64,000 nt of DNA, from assembly GCF_002086155.1 (NCBI RefSeq), contig NZ_MVHE01000011.1:1-64000 (forward strand), read 5' to 3'. A model generated the notes under the pieces. That model did no database searches. It had not been told where the DNA came from and saw nothing but the letters and a program-made list of their open reading frames with translations. Below are positions 29,467 to 38,071 of this stretch, piece by piece (position 1 is the first letter of the stretch; the number at the start of each line of letters is the position of its first letter). The position numbers were made by a program, and so were the translations under genes. The stretch comes from Mycobacterium angelicum (GTDB lineage Bacteria; Actinomycetota; Actinomycetes; Mycobacteriales; Mycobacteriaceae).

Positions 29467-29751
29467 TCAGGCCCAGCTGGAGCCGACGGCGCTGTCGGTC
29501 TGCGCCATGTTGCTGCCGGCGGACTGAACCTTCTGGCCGTGGGCGTTGGCCTGCTCGTAGATCACCTGGAAGTTGCGACCCAACTGGGTGATGAACTCCT
29601 GGCAAGCCACCGAACCGGCGCCACCCCAGAAGTCACCGGCAGCCAGCACATCGCGAACGATGGCCTGGTGCTCGGCCTCCAGGCTGGCGGCCTGTGCGCG
29701 GATCAGAGCGCCGTGGGCGTCGACATCGCCGAACTGGTAGTTGATGGTCAT
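29467..29751 (-). CDS. EsxN-family WXG100 protein (Mtb9.9 family)
   Basis: A 94-residue WXG100 protein that starts MTINYQFGDVDAHGA and contains the F-W-G-G turn and the LGRNFQVIYEQANAHGQKVQ helix typical of EsxI/L/N/O/V. It should form a heterodimer with the EsxM-type protein encoded just upstream and be exported by ESX-5. The ATG at 29751 gives exactly the family length. It is the last gene of the PE-PPE-EsxM-EsxN operon and lies 35 bp after the EsxM-type gene. Confidence 0.95.
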   Translation of the reverse strand: MTINYQFGDVDAHGALIRAQAASLEAEHQAIVRDVLAAGDFWGGAGSVACQEFITQLGRNFQVIYEQANAHGQKVQSAGSNMAQTDSAVGSSWA

Positions 29752-29786
29752 GATTGGCCTCTCTTCTTGCTTGATCGGGTGGTGGG

Positions 29787-30083
29787 TTAGCTGCTCAAGA
29801 CCTGTTGGGAGGCCTGCTCTTGCTGCTCGTAGTTGCCGGCGTCGCGAACCAGCCCGTCGCGAACCGTGTCCAGCATGGCCACGATGTTGCGAAACGCCTG
29901 CGTCATCTGACCCATGGTGTCCAGCGAGGTGGCCTGGGCCGCCCCGCTCCAGCCAGCGCCCGAGATGTTCTGCGAGGACGCCCACATCTTCCGGGCCTCG
30001 TCCTCGACGGTCCGCGCGTGCATCGCGAAGCGGCCCGCCATGTCCCGCATTGCGTGCGGGTCGGTCAGGAAACGTGTGGTCAT
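29787..30083 (-). CDS. EsxM-family WXG100 protein (QILSS family)
   Basis: A 98-residue WXG100 protein beginning [19 protein letters not shown], with [10 protein letters not shown] as the W-x-G turn and the C-terminal QQVLSS ending of the EsxJ/K/M/P/W group. It partners the adjacent EsxN-family protein. The start at 30083 has a ribosome site (AAGGAG) and lies 71 bp after the PPE gene. Confidence 0.95.
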   Translation of the reverse strand: MTTRFLTDPHAMRDMAGRFAMHARTVEDEARKMWASSQNISGAGWSGAAQATSLDTMGQMTQAFRNIVAMLDTVRDGLVRDAGNYEQQEQASQQVLSS

Positions 30084-30154
30084 TTGAATTTCTCCTTATC
30101 AAATCGTCGAAACTGATTGCCGTTCAAAGCTATTCGGACGCGCCTCTCCTTCCG

Positions 30155-31309
30155 TCAGCCGGCCACACCGCGTGGCAGCACGGTCATGCGAGGCAGTTCG
30201 GGAGCGCCGTAGCCGCGGGTCTCCATACCCAATACCTGACCCGCGGGGATGCCCCTTGCCACCATGGGCGCGCCCGCCGCGGGTGTCGCGGCACTCGGGT
30301 CCGCAACCGCCGGCCCCGGCACGTCCGTAGCTCCCCAACTGCGTGGCGTCGACAACCCACCGACCTGGGTGGACTGGCCCATCGCTGCCGTCACCGGCGC
30401 CTGACGGGGCTCCACCGGCGGGATTATGCGGGGGTGCATTTCCGGACGTACCGGAGTCGCGGGCAGCGTGCGCGGAGCGGGAGCCGGCGTCGCCGGCCGC
30501 GGGACCTCCATCGGCGTACGCGTCGGAGTCACCACGCCGGGCGCCGGGGTTCCGCCCATCCCGGAGGTGGCCGTCCCGGAGGTGGCCATCCCGGCACCCT
30601 GGCTCAACGGCAGGCCGAGTAAGCCCGCGAAATTACTGAGGCCACTTTGGAGGCTGCCGAAAAGCGTGGACGCCGACGAGTTGAGCGCCGAGGGCAGCGC
30701 GGCAACCGTCCCGACCGCTTGGGCGGCCACATTCTGGACGGCGCCTTGCAGGCCGGTAACGGCGGAGCCCACCAGCCCGGCCACATTGGTCGTCACCGGC
30801 GCGATCGCCAGCGGGCTCAGCGCGCTCGCCGCGGCCGAGGAGCCGGCGTAGGCGTACATCGCGGCGGCGTCTTGGGCCCACATTTCGGCGTAGTGCGCCT
30901 CGGTGGTCATGATCGCCGGCGTGTTGACGCCCATGACGTTCGACGCGGCCAGCGACGCCAGCAAGCTGCGGTTGGCGGCAATCATCGCGGGCGGCACGGT
31001 AGCGGCAAAGGCCGCCTCGTGCGCGGCTGCTGCCGCAGTGGCCTGCATGCCCGCCTGCTCGGCCTGCGCGGCGGTGCTGTGCATCCACTCCACATAGGGC
31101 GCGGCGGCGGTGGCCATCGCGGTGGCCGACGGGCCCTGCCACCCGGCGTCGGCGAGCTCGGCGACGGCCTCCCCGTAGCCGGTCGCGGCCGTGCGCAGCT
31201 CGGCTGCGAGGCCCTCCCAGGCCGTCGCGGCGGCCAGCATGGGCGCTGACCCAGGGCCGGCATACATCAGTCCGGAGTTGATTTCTGGCGGTAAGGCACC
31301 GAAGTCCAT
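30155..31309 (-). CDS. PPE-family protein, SVP-type variant
   Basis: A 384-residue PPE protein starting [20 protein letters not shown], with [10 protein letters not shown] and [10 protein letters not shown] in the 180-residue PPE domain. A variable central part includes a Pro/Thr-rich stretch. The C-terminal [10 protein letters not shown] is a divergent form of the Gly-x-x-Ser-Val-Pro-x-x-Trp motif of the PPE-SVP group. The ATG at 31309 is fixed by the PPE consensus; an upstream extension in the same frame is discarded. It lies between the PE and esx genes, as in ESX-5 loci, and is expected to be exported as a PE/PPE pair. Confidence 0.93.
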   Translation of the reverse strand: MDFGALPPEINSGLMYAGPGSAPMLAAATAWEGLAAELRTAATGYGEAVAELADAGWQGPSATAMATAAAPYVEWMHSTAAQAEQAGMQATAAAAAHEAAFAATVPPAMIAANRSLLASLAASNVMGVNTPAIMTTEAHYAEMWAQDAAAMYAYAGSSAAASALSPLAIAPVTTNVAGLVGSAVTGLQGAVQNVAAQAVGTVAALPSALNSSASTLFGSLQSGLSNFAGLLGLPLSQGAGMATSGTATSGMGGTPAPGVVTPTRTPMEVPRPATPAPAPRTLPATPVRPEMHPRIIPPVEPRQAPVTAAMGQSTQVGGLSTPRSWGATDVPGPAVADPSAATPAAGAPMVARGIPAGQVLGMETRGYGAPELPRMTVLPRGVAG

Positions 31310-31340
31310 GGTCAGATCCTTTTCTTTCGAGTAGCTCTTG

Positions 31341-32267
31341 CTAGGTACGGTGGGCCGGGATGCCGCGCTGGGCCGGGACATGCAGCACGGGCGGGGCCGG
31401 CGGAGGCGGTGGTGGCGGCACGTAGGGCGTTACCGGCTCGACGGGCCCGACAGGCGTGCCCAGCGTGACGTCGGGGTTGCCGGTGCTGACGGTGGGATTA
31501 CCTGTGCTGAGGGTGCCCGTGTCGCCGCCGAAGGTGCTCGCGCCCAGGTCGCGTGCGTTGCCGCCCATGCCGCCGCTTGGCACAGCTTGTGTGCCGGGTG
31601 GGACGCTGTCGGGCGAGCTCGGCAGGGGCGCGGTCGTCGTTGGCCCAGTCGTGAGGGGTCCAGTCGTGGTCGTGGCGGGCCCAGTCGTAACCGGCCCGGA
31701 AGTGGTCGTGACGGGTCCAGTCGTGGTCGTGGCGGGCCCAGTCGTAACGGGCCCGGTCGTAACCGGTCCAGACGTGGTCGTAGCGGGCCCAGTGGTAACC
31801 GGTCCGGTCGTGACGGGCTTGGGCGTGGCGGGCTTAGGCGTGGCGGGGGCAGTCTTGGCGGGCCCAGTCTTGGGCGCCGGCACCACAGGAGCCGTCTTCG
31901 CCGGCGCGCCGACCTTGCTCGGCAATGCCGACCCCGGGCCGGACGGGGCGGGCGCCACGCCGCCGGATCCACCGATGCTCTGCATATTGCCGGTCTCGGC
32001 AGTCTGGTAAGCCTTGGCGCTCAGGCCCAGTGCCTGGACGAAACGCTCGTGGATCAGGTTGGCCTCGGCGCTGATCGATTGGTACAGCTGGCCGTAGGCG
32101 GCGAAGCCCTGCGCCGTCACCTGCGATACCGCGTCGGCCGCAGCTGGGATCACGCCGGTGATCGGCATCGCCGCAGTCACATTGGCAGCACCAACGGCCG
32201 AGCCGATTCCTTCCAGCTTTGCAGCAGCCGCCGCGAGTAGGTCCGGTAATGCTATTACGTACGACAT
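31341..32267 (-). CDS. PE-family protein with Thr/Pro-repeat tail
   Basis: A 308-residue protein. The first 95 or so residues form a PE domain ([24 protein letters not shown], with an [19 protein letters not shown] helix), although the usual Pro-Glu pair reads Pro-Asp. From about residue 110 it is low-complexity, including many copies of Thr-Thr-Gly-Pro-Val/Ala, and ends in a polyproline stretch. AAGGGGAG precedes the ATG. It is the first gene of the PE-PPE-EsxM-EsxN operon. Such a Thr/Pro tail is uncommon in PE proteins and could be O-mannosylated once exported. Confidence 0.9.
   Translation of the reverse strand: MSYVIALPDLLAAAAAKLEGIGSAVGAANVTAAMPITGVIPAAADAVSQVTAQGFAAYGQLYQSISAEANLIHERFVQALGLSAKAYQTAETGNMQSIGGSGGVAPAPSGPGSALPSKVGAPAKTAPVVPAPKTGPAKTAPATPKPATPKPVTTGPVTTGPATTTSGPVTTGPVTTGPATTTTGPVTTTSGPVTTGPATTTTGPLTTGPTTTAPLPSSPDSVPPGTQAVPSGGMGGNARDLGASTFGGDTGTLSTGNPTVSTGNPDVTLGTPVGPVEPVTPYVPPPPPPPAPPVLHVPAQRGIPAHRT
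31631..31820 (-). repeat. Coding tandem repeats for Thr-Thr-Gly-Pro units in the PE gene
   Basis: Short imperfect repeats of about 15-18 bp (variants of GGCCCAGTCGTAACC and GGTCCAGTCGTGGTC on the + strand) run through this stretch and encode about ten TTGP(V/A) or TTSGPV units. They are a likely site of length variation by slippage. Confidence 0.75.
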
Positions 32268-32311
32268 GAGTTTCTCCCCTTGAGCGTCCCTGTCCGTTGT
32301 GAGTACACACT

Positions 32312-32340
32312 TTCATATTTTATGAATCGTTGTCAACAAC
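32312..32340. other. AT-rich inverted repeats upstream of the PE operon
   Basis: Two inverted repeats lie in the 157-bp divergent region: TTCATA-TTT-TATGAA (32312-32326) and GTTGT-CA-ACAAC (32329-32340). They are 45-70 bp upstream of the PE start and are candidate operators or part of the PE-operon promoter. No assigned regulator. Confidence 0.45.
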
Positions 32341-32362
32341 TGATCTGGAAAATCATGATTTG

Positions 32363-32418
32363 GGCGGTCAAATCGCCTTTCAGGGTGTTTTGACCGCCAT
32401 CTGGCATCCAGTTACGCT
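32363..32418 (+). promoter_or_regulatory. Promoter and operator of the phage-repressor-like gene
   Basis: TTGACC (32390-32395) and TACGCT (32413-32418) are separated by 17 bp and fit a mycobacterial -35/-10 pair. The -10 ends 6 bp before the ATG at 32425, so the transcript should be leaderless. GGCGGTCAAA (32363-32372) and TTTGACCGCC (32389-32398) form a perfect 10-bp inverted repeat whose right arm contains the -35, as expected for a repressor operator. Confidence 0.65.
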
Positions 32419-32424
32419 TGGCAG

Positions 32425-32772
32425 ATGCCACGAACCAACGCTGCCGGGTGGGGATTGAAGCGCCTGCTTGAGGCAACGCTGAACCGCGACATCACCGTTG
32501 AGCAATTGCGCGACGCGTGTGGCGTTACCAAAGGCCGGTGGTACGGCGGGGTCGGGCGCGCCAACGCTGACGACTTCCCGGATGCCGAAGAGGCCAGGCG
32601 CGCCGCCCATGCGTTCGGACTCAGTGCTACGTGGCTACAAGTCGAACTTGGCCTCATCACTCCCGAAGACGTCCGGGAGGCGTTGGACGAGGCGAACGGG
32701 CTGGACCCGTTTCGGGTCACCACACGACAGCCAGTGCTGCAGAAACCGCCTGTCGTGCAACCGCCCGAATAG
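32425..32772 (+). CDS. Small helix-turn-helix protein resembling actinophage repressors
   Basis: A 115-residue protein with a predicted helix-turn-helix over residues 10-45 (LLEATLNRDITVEQLRDACG followed by VTKGRWYGG). Further helices include FPDAEEARRAAHAFGL and WLQVELG. This pattern recalls the immunity-repressor-like small proteins of mycobacteriophages and prophage remnants; no other phage gene is present. The ATG at 32425 sits 6 bp after a -10 element, so a leaderless start is likely. It diverges from the PE operon and is convergent with guaA (17 bp apart). It probably regulates its own promoter through the overlapping inverted repeat and might also affect the PE operon; both are inferences. 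Confidence 0.65.
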   Translation: MPRTNAAGWGLKRLLEATLNRDITVEQLRDACGVTKGRWYGGVGRANADDFPDAEEARRAAHAFGLSATWLQVELGLITPEDVREALDEANGLDPFRVTTRQPVLQKPPVVQPPE

Positions 32773-32789
32773 GGCTGCGTTAACCGAGG

Positions 32790-34370
32790 CTATTCCCACT
32801 CGATGGTGCCGGGCGGCTTGCTGGTCACGTCCAGCACCACCCGGTTGACCTCGACCACCTCGTTGGTGATCCGCGTCGAAATCCGCTCCAGCACCTCGTA
32901 GGGCACCCGCGTCCAGTCGGCGGTCATGGCGTCCTCACTGGACACCGGACGCAACACGATCGGGTGCCCGTAGGTGCGGCCGTCGCCCTGCACCCCGACC
33001 GAACGGACGTCGGCCAACAGCACCACCGGACACTGCCAGATCTGCTTGTCCAGACCGGCTGCGGTCAGCTCCTCACGAGCGATCGAGTCCGCGCGCCGCA
33101 ACGTCTCCAACCGCGCCGCGGTAACCTCGCCGACGATCCGGATACCCAGGCCCGGGCCAGGAAAGGGCTGGCGCGCAACGATTTCCTCCGGCAGACCCAA
33201 CTCGCGCCCCACCGCGCGCACCTCGTCTTTGAACAGCAGCCGCAGCGGCTCGACGAGGGTGAACTTCAGGTCGTCGGGCAGGCCACCGACGTTGTGATGG
33301 CTCTTGATGTTGGCGGTGCCGCTGCCGCCGCCGGATTCCACTACGTCGGGATACAGCGTGCCCTGCACCAGGAACTCAACCGACTTGTCCCCCAACACAT
33401 CTCGCACCGCACCTTCGAATGCCCGGATGAACTGGCGGCCGATGATCTTGCGTTTACCCTCGGGGTTGCTCACTCCCGACAGCGCTTCGAGGAAGGTCTG
33501 CGCCGCGTCGACGGTGACCAGATTGGCCCCGGTAGCGGACACGAAATCGCGCTGCACCTGCTCACGCTCGCCGGCCCGCAACAACCCGTGGTCAACGAAA
33601 ACACAGGTCAACCGGTCGCCGATGGCTCGCTGCACCAACGCGGCGGCCACCGCGGAGTCCACCCCGCCGGACAGTCCGCAGATCGCGTGGCCGTCGCCGA
33701 TCTGCTCGCGCACCTGATCGACGAGCGCATTGGCGATGTTGGCGGGCGTCCAATCCGCACCCAGCCCGGCGAACTCGTGCAGAAACCGGCTGAGCACCTG
33801 CTGGCCATGCGGGGTGTGCATCACCTCGGGGTGATACTGCACCCCGGCCAGGCGCCGGGCCCGGGCCTCGAAGGCGGCCACCGGCGCGCCCGGGCTGCTG
33901 GCCACCACGTCGAATCCGTCCGGCGCCGCGGTGACCGCGTCACCATGGCTCATCCACACCGGCTGAACGCCGGGTAGATCCGAATGCAGTTCGCCGCCAA
34001 GGACTTTCAGCTCGGTGCGGCCGTATTCACTGGTTCCGGTGTGGGCCACGGTGCCGCCCAGTGCCTGCGCCATGGCCTGAAACCCGTAGCAGATGCCGAA
34101 CACCGGCAGCCCCAGCTCGAACAGTGCCGGGTCCAGTTGCGGGGCACCGTCGGCATAGACACTGGCCGGCCCCCCGGAGAGCACCAGTGCCAACGGATCG
34201 CGGGCCCTGATCTCCTCGATCGAGGCGGTGTGCGGGATCACCTCCGAAAAAACCCGGGACTCCCGCACCCGCCGGGCGATCAACTGCGCATATTGGGCAC
34301 CGAAATCGACCACCAACACCGGCCGCGGCGACGCTGAATCCACGGGGAGTGAGTGTAGTGGCTGGGGCAT
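32790..34370 (-). CDS. guaA: GMP synthase (glutamine-hydrolysing)
   Basis: A 526-residue GMP synthase, converting XMP, glutamine and ATP to GMP. The N-terminal class I amidotransferase domain has the nucleophile in [11 protein letters not shown] and the His/Glu pair in GVQYHPEV. The ATP-pyrophosphatase P-loop is [14 protein letters not shown], and the C-terminal dimerisation domain ends in PPGTIEWE. The amidotransferase Cys lies in GICYG rather than GICYGxQ-less variants, so activity is expected. Length matches Rv3396c (525). It is transcribed alone here and diverges from the cold-shock-domain gene with 49 bp between starts. Confidence 0.97.
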   Translation of the reverse strand: MPQPLHSLPVDSASPRPVLVVDFGAQYAQLIARRVRESRVFSEVIPHTASIEEIRARDPLALVLSGGPASVYADGAPQLDPALFELGLPVFGICYGFQAMAQALGGTVAHTGTSEYGRTELKVLGGELHSDLPGVQPVWMSHGDAVTAAPDGFDVVASSPGAPVAAFEARARRLAGVQYHPEVMHTPHGQQVLSRFLHEFAGLGADWTPANIANALVDQVREQIGDGHAICGLSGGVDSAVAAALVQRAIGDRLTCVFVDHGLLRAGEREQVQRDFVSATGANLVTVDAAQTFLEALSGVSNPEGKRKIIGRQFIRAFEGAVRDVLGDKSVEFLVQGTLYPDVVESGGGSGTANIKSHHNVGGLPDDLKFTLVEPLRLLFKDEVRAVGRELGLPEEIVARQPFPGPGLGIRIVGEVTAARLETLRRADSIAREELTAAGLDKQIWQCPVVLLADVRSVGVQGDGRTYGHPIVLRPVSSEDAMTADWTRVPYEVLERISTRITNEVVEVNRVVLDVTSKPPGTIEWE

Positions 34371-34419
34371 ACGGGTACGATCGCCACTTGTTGGTGCTGG
34401 GCTGATGAGGGGTTCTAGG

Positions 34420-34836
34420 GTGCGGGTCTCAGGGAAAATCGTTCGTTTCGACGACGTGCGCGGTTACGGGTTCATTACTCCGGATGCGGGCGGCGACGAT
34501 GTCTTTCTGCACGCAAACGATCTCGAAATGGAGAAACGGCAGGCGGTACGCGGTGCCCGGGTCTCCTTCGAAATCGAGGAGGGTGATCGCGGAAAGTTCG
34601 CCACTCAGGTCCGGATATCGGCCGACGCGGCACCGTCGCGCCCACCGATCAGTGATCTCGACGATCCGAACGGGCCGAATGACGACTACTTCGACGTGCT
34701 TTCCGCCGAAGAGTTTCGGCATCTGGTCACCGAGAAGTTATTGGTGATTACCCCGCCGCTGACTGCCCAGCAGATTCTCGCGGTGCGCAGCAGCTTCGAA
34801 CAGCTGGCCCGGCAACAGGGTTTGATCGATTCGTAG
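34420..34836 (+). CDS. Cold-shock-domain protein with C-terminal extension
   Basis: A 138-residue protein. Residues 1-70 are a cold-shock OB fold with the RNA-binding motifs GYGFITP (RNP1) and DVFLHAND (RNP2); the rest is an acidic linker followed by a helical part ([17 protein letters not shown] ... [19 protein letters not shown]). Ordinary CspA proteins stop after the first part, so the tail may bind a protein partner. I choose the GTG at 34420 because GAGGGG lies 7 bp upstream; an ATG at 34405 is also possible. It probably acts as an RNA chaperone. Confidence 0.85.
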   Translation: MRVSGKIVRFDDVRGYGFITPDAGGDDVFLHANDLEMEKRQAVRGARVSFEIEEGDRGKFATQVRISADAAPSRPPISDLDDPNGPNDDYFDVLSAEEFRHLVTEKLLVITPPLTAQQILAVRSSFEQLARQQGLIDS

Positions 34837-34848
34837 TCTTACCGCGTC

Positions 34849-35487
34849 CTACAGCGCGAACGCCCGACGCAGCGCGCCGACGGCGTCCGCATCGCCGTGG
34901 AAACTGATGCGGCGCAAGGCCGCCTTGCGCTTGGCCTCACTCGCCCCGAGGCGGGCCGCGACCAGATCCGCCGCGGCGGCGGTGACCGTCACCGCCGGTT
35001 CGCCCTGCGCGGCGGCCAGACGGCCTTGCGTGACGGCGAATTCGAAACGGCGGCCGTCGATTTCGACGCGATAGCTTGCCGCCAAGCCAGCCGCGTTGCC
35101 CGAGTTGAAGCCCAGCAGGATGCCGGCCAGGAATCCGTTCAGCGGCGATGCCGGGCCATCCTCGACCGGATCCAGCCGGTCCAAACCGAACCACGCGATG
35201 CTTTGCAGGACGGGCAGCACCCGCTGCCAGCCGATGTCGCTGAGGGTGTAGACGGTGCGCCCGATCGGCGGCGGCAGATCCGTCCGGTCGACGAGCCCGG
35301 CGTCTTGTAACTCCTTGAGCCGCTCGGCGAGCAGGTTGGTCGCGATCCCGGGCAACTCGGCGCGCAGATCGCCGTAGCGGCGGGCTCCCCCGACCAGCTC
35401 GCGCAGGATCAGCAACGTCCAGCGCTCACCCAGGACGTCCAGCCCGCGCGCGACGGGGCAGTTCTGGTTGTAGTTGCGGGTGGGCAC
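34849..35487 (-). CDS. HxlR-family transcriptional regulator with SCP2-like tail
   Basis: A 212-residue regulator. The HxlR winged helix covers residues 1-100, with the typical CPVARGLDVLGERWTLLILREL block and the conserved RYGDLRAELPGIATNLLAERLKEL recognition region. The remaining 110 residues resemble an SCP2-like ligand pocket. It diverges from the MFS exporter with 79 bp between starts, and repeated TCTTGTCTAT / TAGACA elements fill the gap, so it is the likely repressor of that exporter and of itself. It is convergent with the cold-shock-domain gene. Confidence 0.88.
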   Translation of the reverse strand: MPTRNYNQNCPVARGLDVLGERWTLLILRELVGGARRYGDLRAELPGIATNLLAERLKELQDAGLVDRTDLPPPIGRTVYTLSDIGWQRVLPVLQSIAWFGLDRLDPVEDGPASPLNGFLAGILLGFNSGNAAGLAASYRVEIDGRRFEFAVTQGRLAAAQGEPAVTVTAAAADLVAARLGASEAKRKAALRRISFHGDADAVGALRRAFAL

Positions 35488-35506
35488 GCAGCCACGCTAC
35501 CTGCAG

Positions 35507-35568
35507 TAGACACCTTTTTCAAACTAGTACTTGATTTTCTTGTCTATAAACTTTAGCGTCTTGTCTAT
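35507..35568. promoter_or_regulatory. Candidate HxlR operators between the regulator and MFS genes
   Basis: TCTTGTCTAT occurs at 35538-35547 and again at 35559-35568 (21 bp apart, two helical turns), the second overlapping the MFS start codon. The inverse half-site TAGACA lies at 35507-35512 and forms a dyad with the first TTGTCTA. The spacing and position suit a regulator of both divergent genes. Confidence 0.55.
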
Positions 35569-37147
35569 GCGTACCCCACCTGCGTTTCGACCGGCTTTGT
35601 CGCCCGTTTTCCGAAATCACCCGATTCCCGCCCTCGCCGTCATCTGCCTGTCGGTCTTCGTCATCAGCGTCGACGCCACCATCGTCAACGTCGCACTGCC
35701 CACCCTGTCGCGGGAACTGGCCGCCGACACCGCCCAGCTGCAGTGGATCGTCGACGCCTACACCCTGGTCATGTCCGGGCTGCTGCTATCGGCCGGCAGC
35801 CTGTCCGACCGCTACGGCAGGCGGGGCTGGCTCAGCTGCGGCCTCGCCCTGTTCGCCATCACGTCCGCGGTTGCCGCACAAGTGGATTCGGCCGACGCAC
35901 TGATCGCCGCGCGCGCCGCCATGGGTGTGGGCGCGGCGGTGATCTTTCCCACCACCCTGGGGCTGATCACCAACATCTTCACCGACCCGGTACCCCGCGC
36001 GAAGGCCATCGGACTGTGGGCGGCCATGGTCGGTGTGGGGGTGGCCGTCGGACCGATCAGCGGTGGCTGGCTGCTCGAGCACTTCTCCTGGGGCTCGATC
36101 TTCCTGGTGAACATTCCGGTAGCCGTGCTGGCCATCGTCGGCGGCGTGCTGTTCGTCCCGACCTCGCGCGACCCGGCGGCCCCGCGCGTCGACGTCGGCG
36201 GCCTGATCCTGTCCGCAGTCGGGATCACCGCGCTGGTCTACACGGTGATCGAGGCGCCAACCTGGGGCTGGACGAATATCCGAAGCATGATCGGATTCGC
36301 CGCTGCGGCAATGGTTCTCACCGGTTTCGCGTTGTGGGAGCGGCGCACCAGCCATCCGATGCTGGACGTGTCGGTGTTCGGCAACCGCAGATTCTCCGGT
36401 GGCAGCCTGGCAGTTACCGCGGGTTTTCTGACGTTGTTCGGCTTCATCTTCGTCATCACCCAGTACTTCCAGTTCGTCAAGGAATACAGCGCATTCGAGA
36501 CCGGCGTGCGATTGCTGCCGGTGGCCGGCTCGATCGCGCTGGCCAGCATCCTCGGCCCGCGGCTGGTCGAACGCATCGGCACCACCGCCGTCGTCGCCGC
36601 CGGCCTGACCGTGTTCGCGGCCGGGCTGGCGTGGGCGGCCACGGCGCAGGGGTCCACGTCCTACACCGAGATCGCACTGCAGATGCTGTTGCTCGGCGGC
36701 GGCCTGGGGCTGACGACCGCGCCCGCCACCGAGGCGATCATGGGATCGCTGTCCGCGGACAAGGCCGGCGTGGGCTCGGCCGTCAACGACACCACACGTG
36801 AACTCGGCGGCACCCTCGGCGTCGCCATCGTCGGCAGCGTCTTCGCCTCGGTCTACTCGGGCCGGATCGCCGCAGCTTCCGCCCTGACCGGACTACCCGC
36901 CGACCTGCGCTGGGCGATGGGACGCTCAATGGCAGTGGCGCACAAGGTGATCGAGCAGCTGCCCGCCGGACAGGCCGCGCCAGTGCGCGACGCCGTCAAT
37001 CGTGCGTTCCTGGACGGCCTGCAGGTCGGCACGCTGGTCTGCGCCGGCATCGCGCTGGCCGCGGCGATCGTCGTCGCGTGGCTGCTGCCGCCGCGGACCA
37101 CACACCCGGCCGCCCCGACCCAGGCCCCGGCACTGGTGCAGGCCTAA
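35567..37147 (+). CDS. MFS drug exporter, DHA2 (14-TMS, EmrB/QacA) family
   Basis: A 526-residue transporter with about 14 predicted membrane helices. The DHA2 landmarks are DATIVNVALP in the first helix, LQWIVDAYTL in the second, the loop motif GSLSDRYGRRG and the motif C-like segment WAAMVGVGVAVGPISGGWLL. It probably exports hydrophobic drugs or a metabolite by proton antiport. The ATG at 35567 overlaps a putative HxlR operator. The methyltransferase gene begins 4 bp after the stop, so the two form an operon. Confidence 0.9.
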   Translation: MRTPPAFRPALSPVFRNHPIPALAVICLSVFVISVDATIVNVALPTLSRELAADTAQLQWIVDAYTLVMSGLLLSAGSLSDRYGRRGWLSCGLALFAITSAVAAQVDSADALIAARAAMGVGAAVIFPTTLGLITNIFTDPVPRAKAIGLWAAMVGVGVAVGPISGGWLLEHFSWGSIFLVNIPVAVLAIVGGVLFVPTSRDPAAPRVDVGGLILSAVGITALVYTVIEAPTWGWTNIRSMIGFAAAAMVLTGFALWERRTSHPMLDVSVFGNRRFSGGSLAVTAGFLTLFGFIFVITQYFQFVKEYSAFETGVRLLPVAGSIALASILGPRLVERIGTTAVVAAGLTVFAAGLAWAATAQGSTSYTEIALQMLLLGGGLGLTTAPATEAIMGSLSADKAGVGSAVNDTTRELGGTLGVAIVGSVFASVYSGRIAAASALTGLPADLRWAMGRSMAVAHKVIEQLPAGQAAPVRDAVNRAFLDGLQVGTLVCAGIALAAAIVVAWLLPPRTTHPAAPTQAPALVQA

Positions 37148-37151
37148 GGCC

Positions 37152-37973
37152 ATGGCAATCAACACGATTCGCGCACAGTACGCAACCGGGCTGGCCCGGT
37201 ACAACATCGAACAAGCGCTAATCGAAACCGGCCGCGACCCTGCCCACCTCACACCCGCCGACCTCGCGCCGCTGGAGGACTTCCACACCATGGGCCGTTA
37301 CGCCACCGGCCAATTGCTCGCCCTGCTGGACATCGGCAGCGACGATTACGTGCTCGACGCCGGCAGCGGGATCGGCGGCACCGCACGCTTTCTGGCCGAC
37401 CAGCGCGGCTGCCGGGTCAGCGCGGTGGACCTGACCGAGGAGTATTGCCAAACCAACCGCTGGCTCAACGAACTCGTCGGCCTGGGCCACCGGATATCGG
37501 TTCGCCAGGCTGACGTCACCCAACTTCCCTTCGCCGACGCCACCTTTCAGTTCGCCATCAGCCAGCATGTCCAGATGAACGTGGCCGACAAAGCGCGCAT
37601 GTACTCCGAAGCGCGCCGAGTGCTGGTCAGCGGGGGCCGGCTTGCCCTCTGGGACATCACCGCAGGAAGCGGCGGCCAACTGGACTATCCGCTGCCGTGG
37701 GCCGATGAACCCACGCGCAGCCATCTGGTGACCGCCGGCCAGCTGCGCACGGCAGTCGAGGCTGCCGGGTTGGCCGTCGAGCACTGGAACGACCTGACCG
37801 ACCAGGCGGTCGCGATCATGCACGCACTGCTGTCCCAGCCGCCCAACCCGCTGGGCTTGCACACGTTCGTCGCCGGCTTCACCCGAAAGGCCGACAACCT
37901 CACCCGCGCGTTGGCCGACGGACGCTTGCGCGCCGTCCAGGCCGTCGCGCGAGCTAAGTCGCAGGAGTCGTGA
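37152..37973 (+). CDS. SAM-dependent methyltransferase (UbiE / sarcosine methyltransferase type)
   Basis: A 273-residue class I methyltransferase. Motif I is VLDAGSGIGGTARFLA, followed by VSAVDLTEEYCQTN (acidic residue binding SAM), a DVTQLPFADATFQFA block and a family-typical ISQHVQMNVADK segment. The start ATG lies 4 bp after the MFS stop. In an exporter operon it may modify a small molecule before or instead of export; the substrate is unknown. It differs from the leucine carboxyl-methyltransferase-like Rv3399 found near this place in M. tuberculosis. Confidence 0.85.
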   Translation: MAINTIRAQYATGLARYNIEQALIETGRDPAHLTPADLAPLEDFHTMGRYATGQLLALLDIGSDDYVLDAGSGIGGTARFLADQRGCRVSAVDLTEEYCQTNRWLNELVGLGHRISVRQADVTQLPFADATFQFAISQHVQMNVADKARMYSEARRVLVSGGRLALWDITAGSGGQLDYPLPWADEPTRSHLVTAGQLRTAVEAAGLAVEHWNDLTDQAVAIMHALLSQPPNPLGLHTFVAGFTRKADNLTRALADGRLRAVQAVARAKSQES

Positions 37974-38071
37974 CGAGGTATCGCGTCGCCTGGGGGCGGA
38001 CCCGTCGCGCCACCCGCTCGGGGCATGGTGAACTGGTATGGCCCACCACCGCCCGAAAGTGAGGTTTCTGA

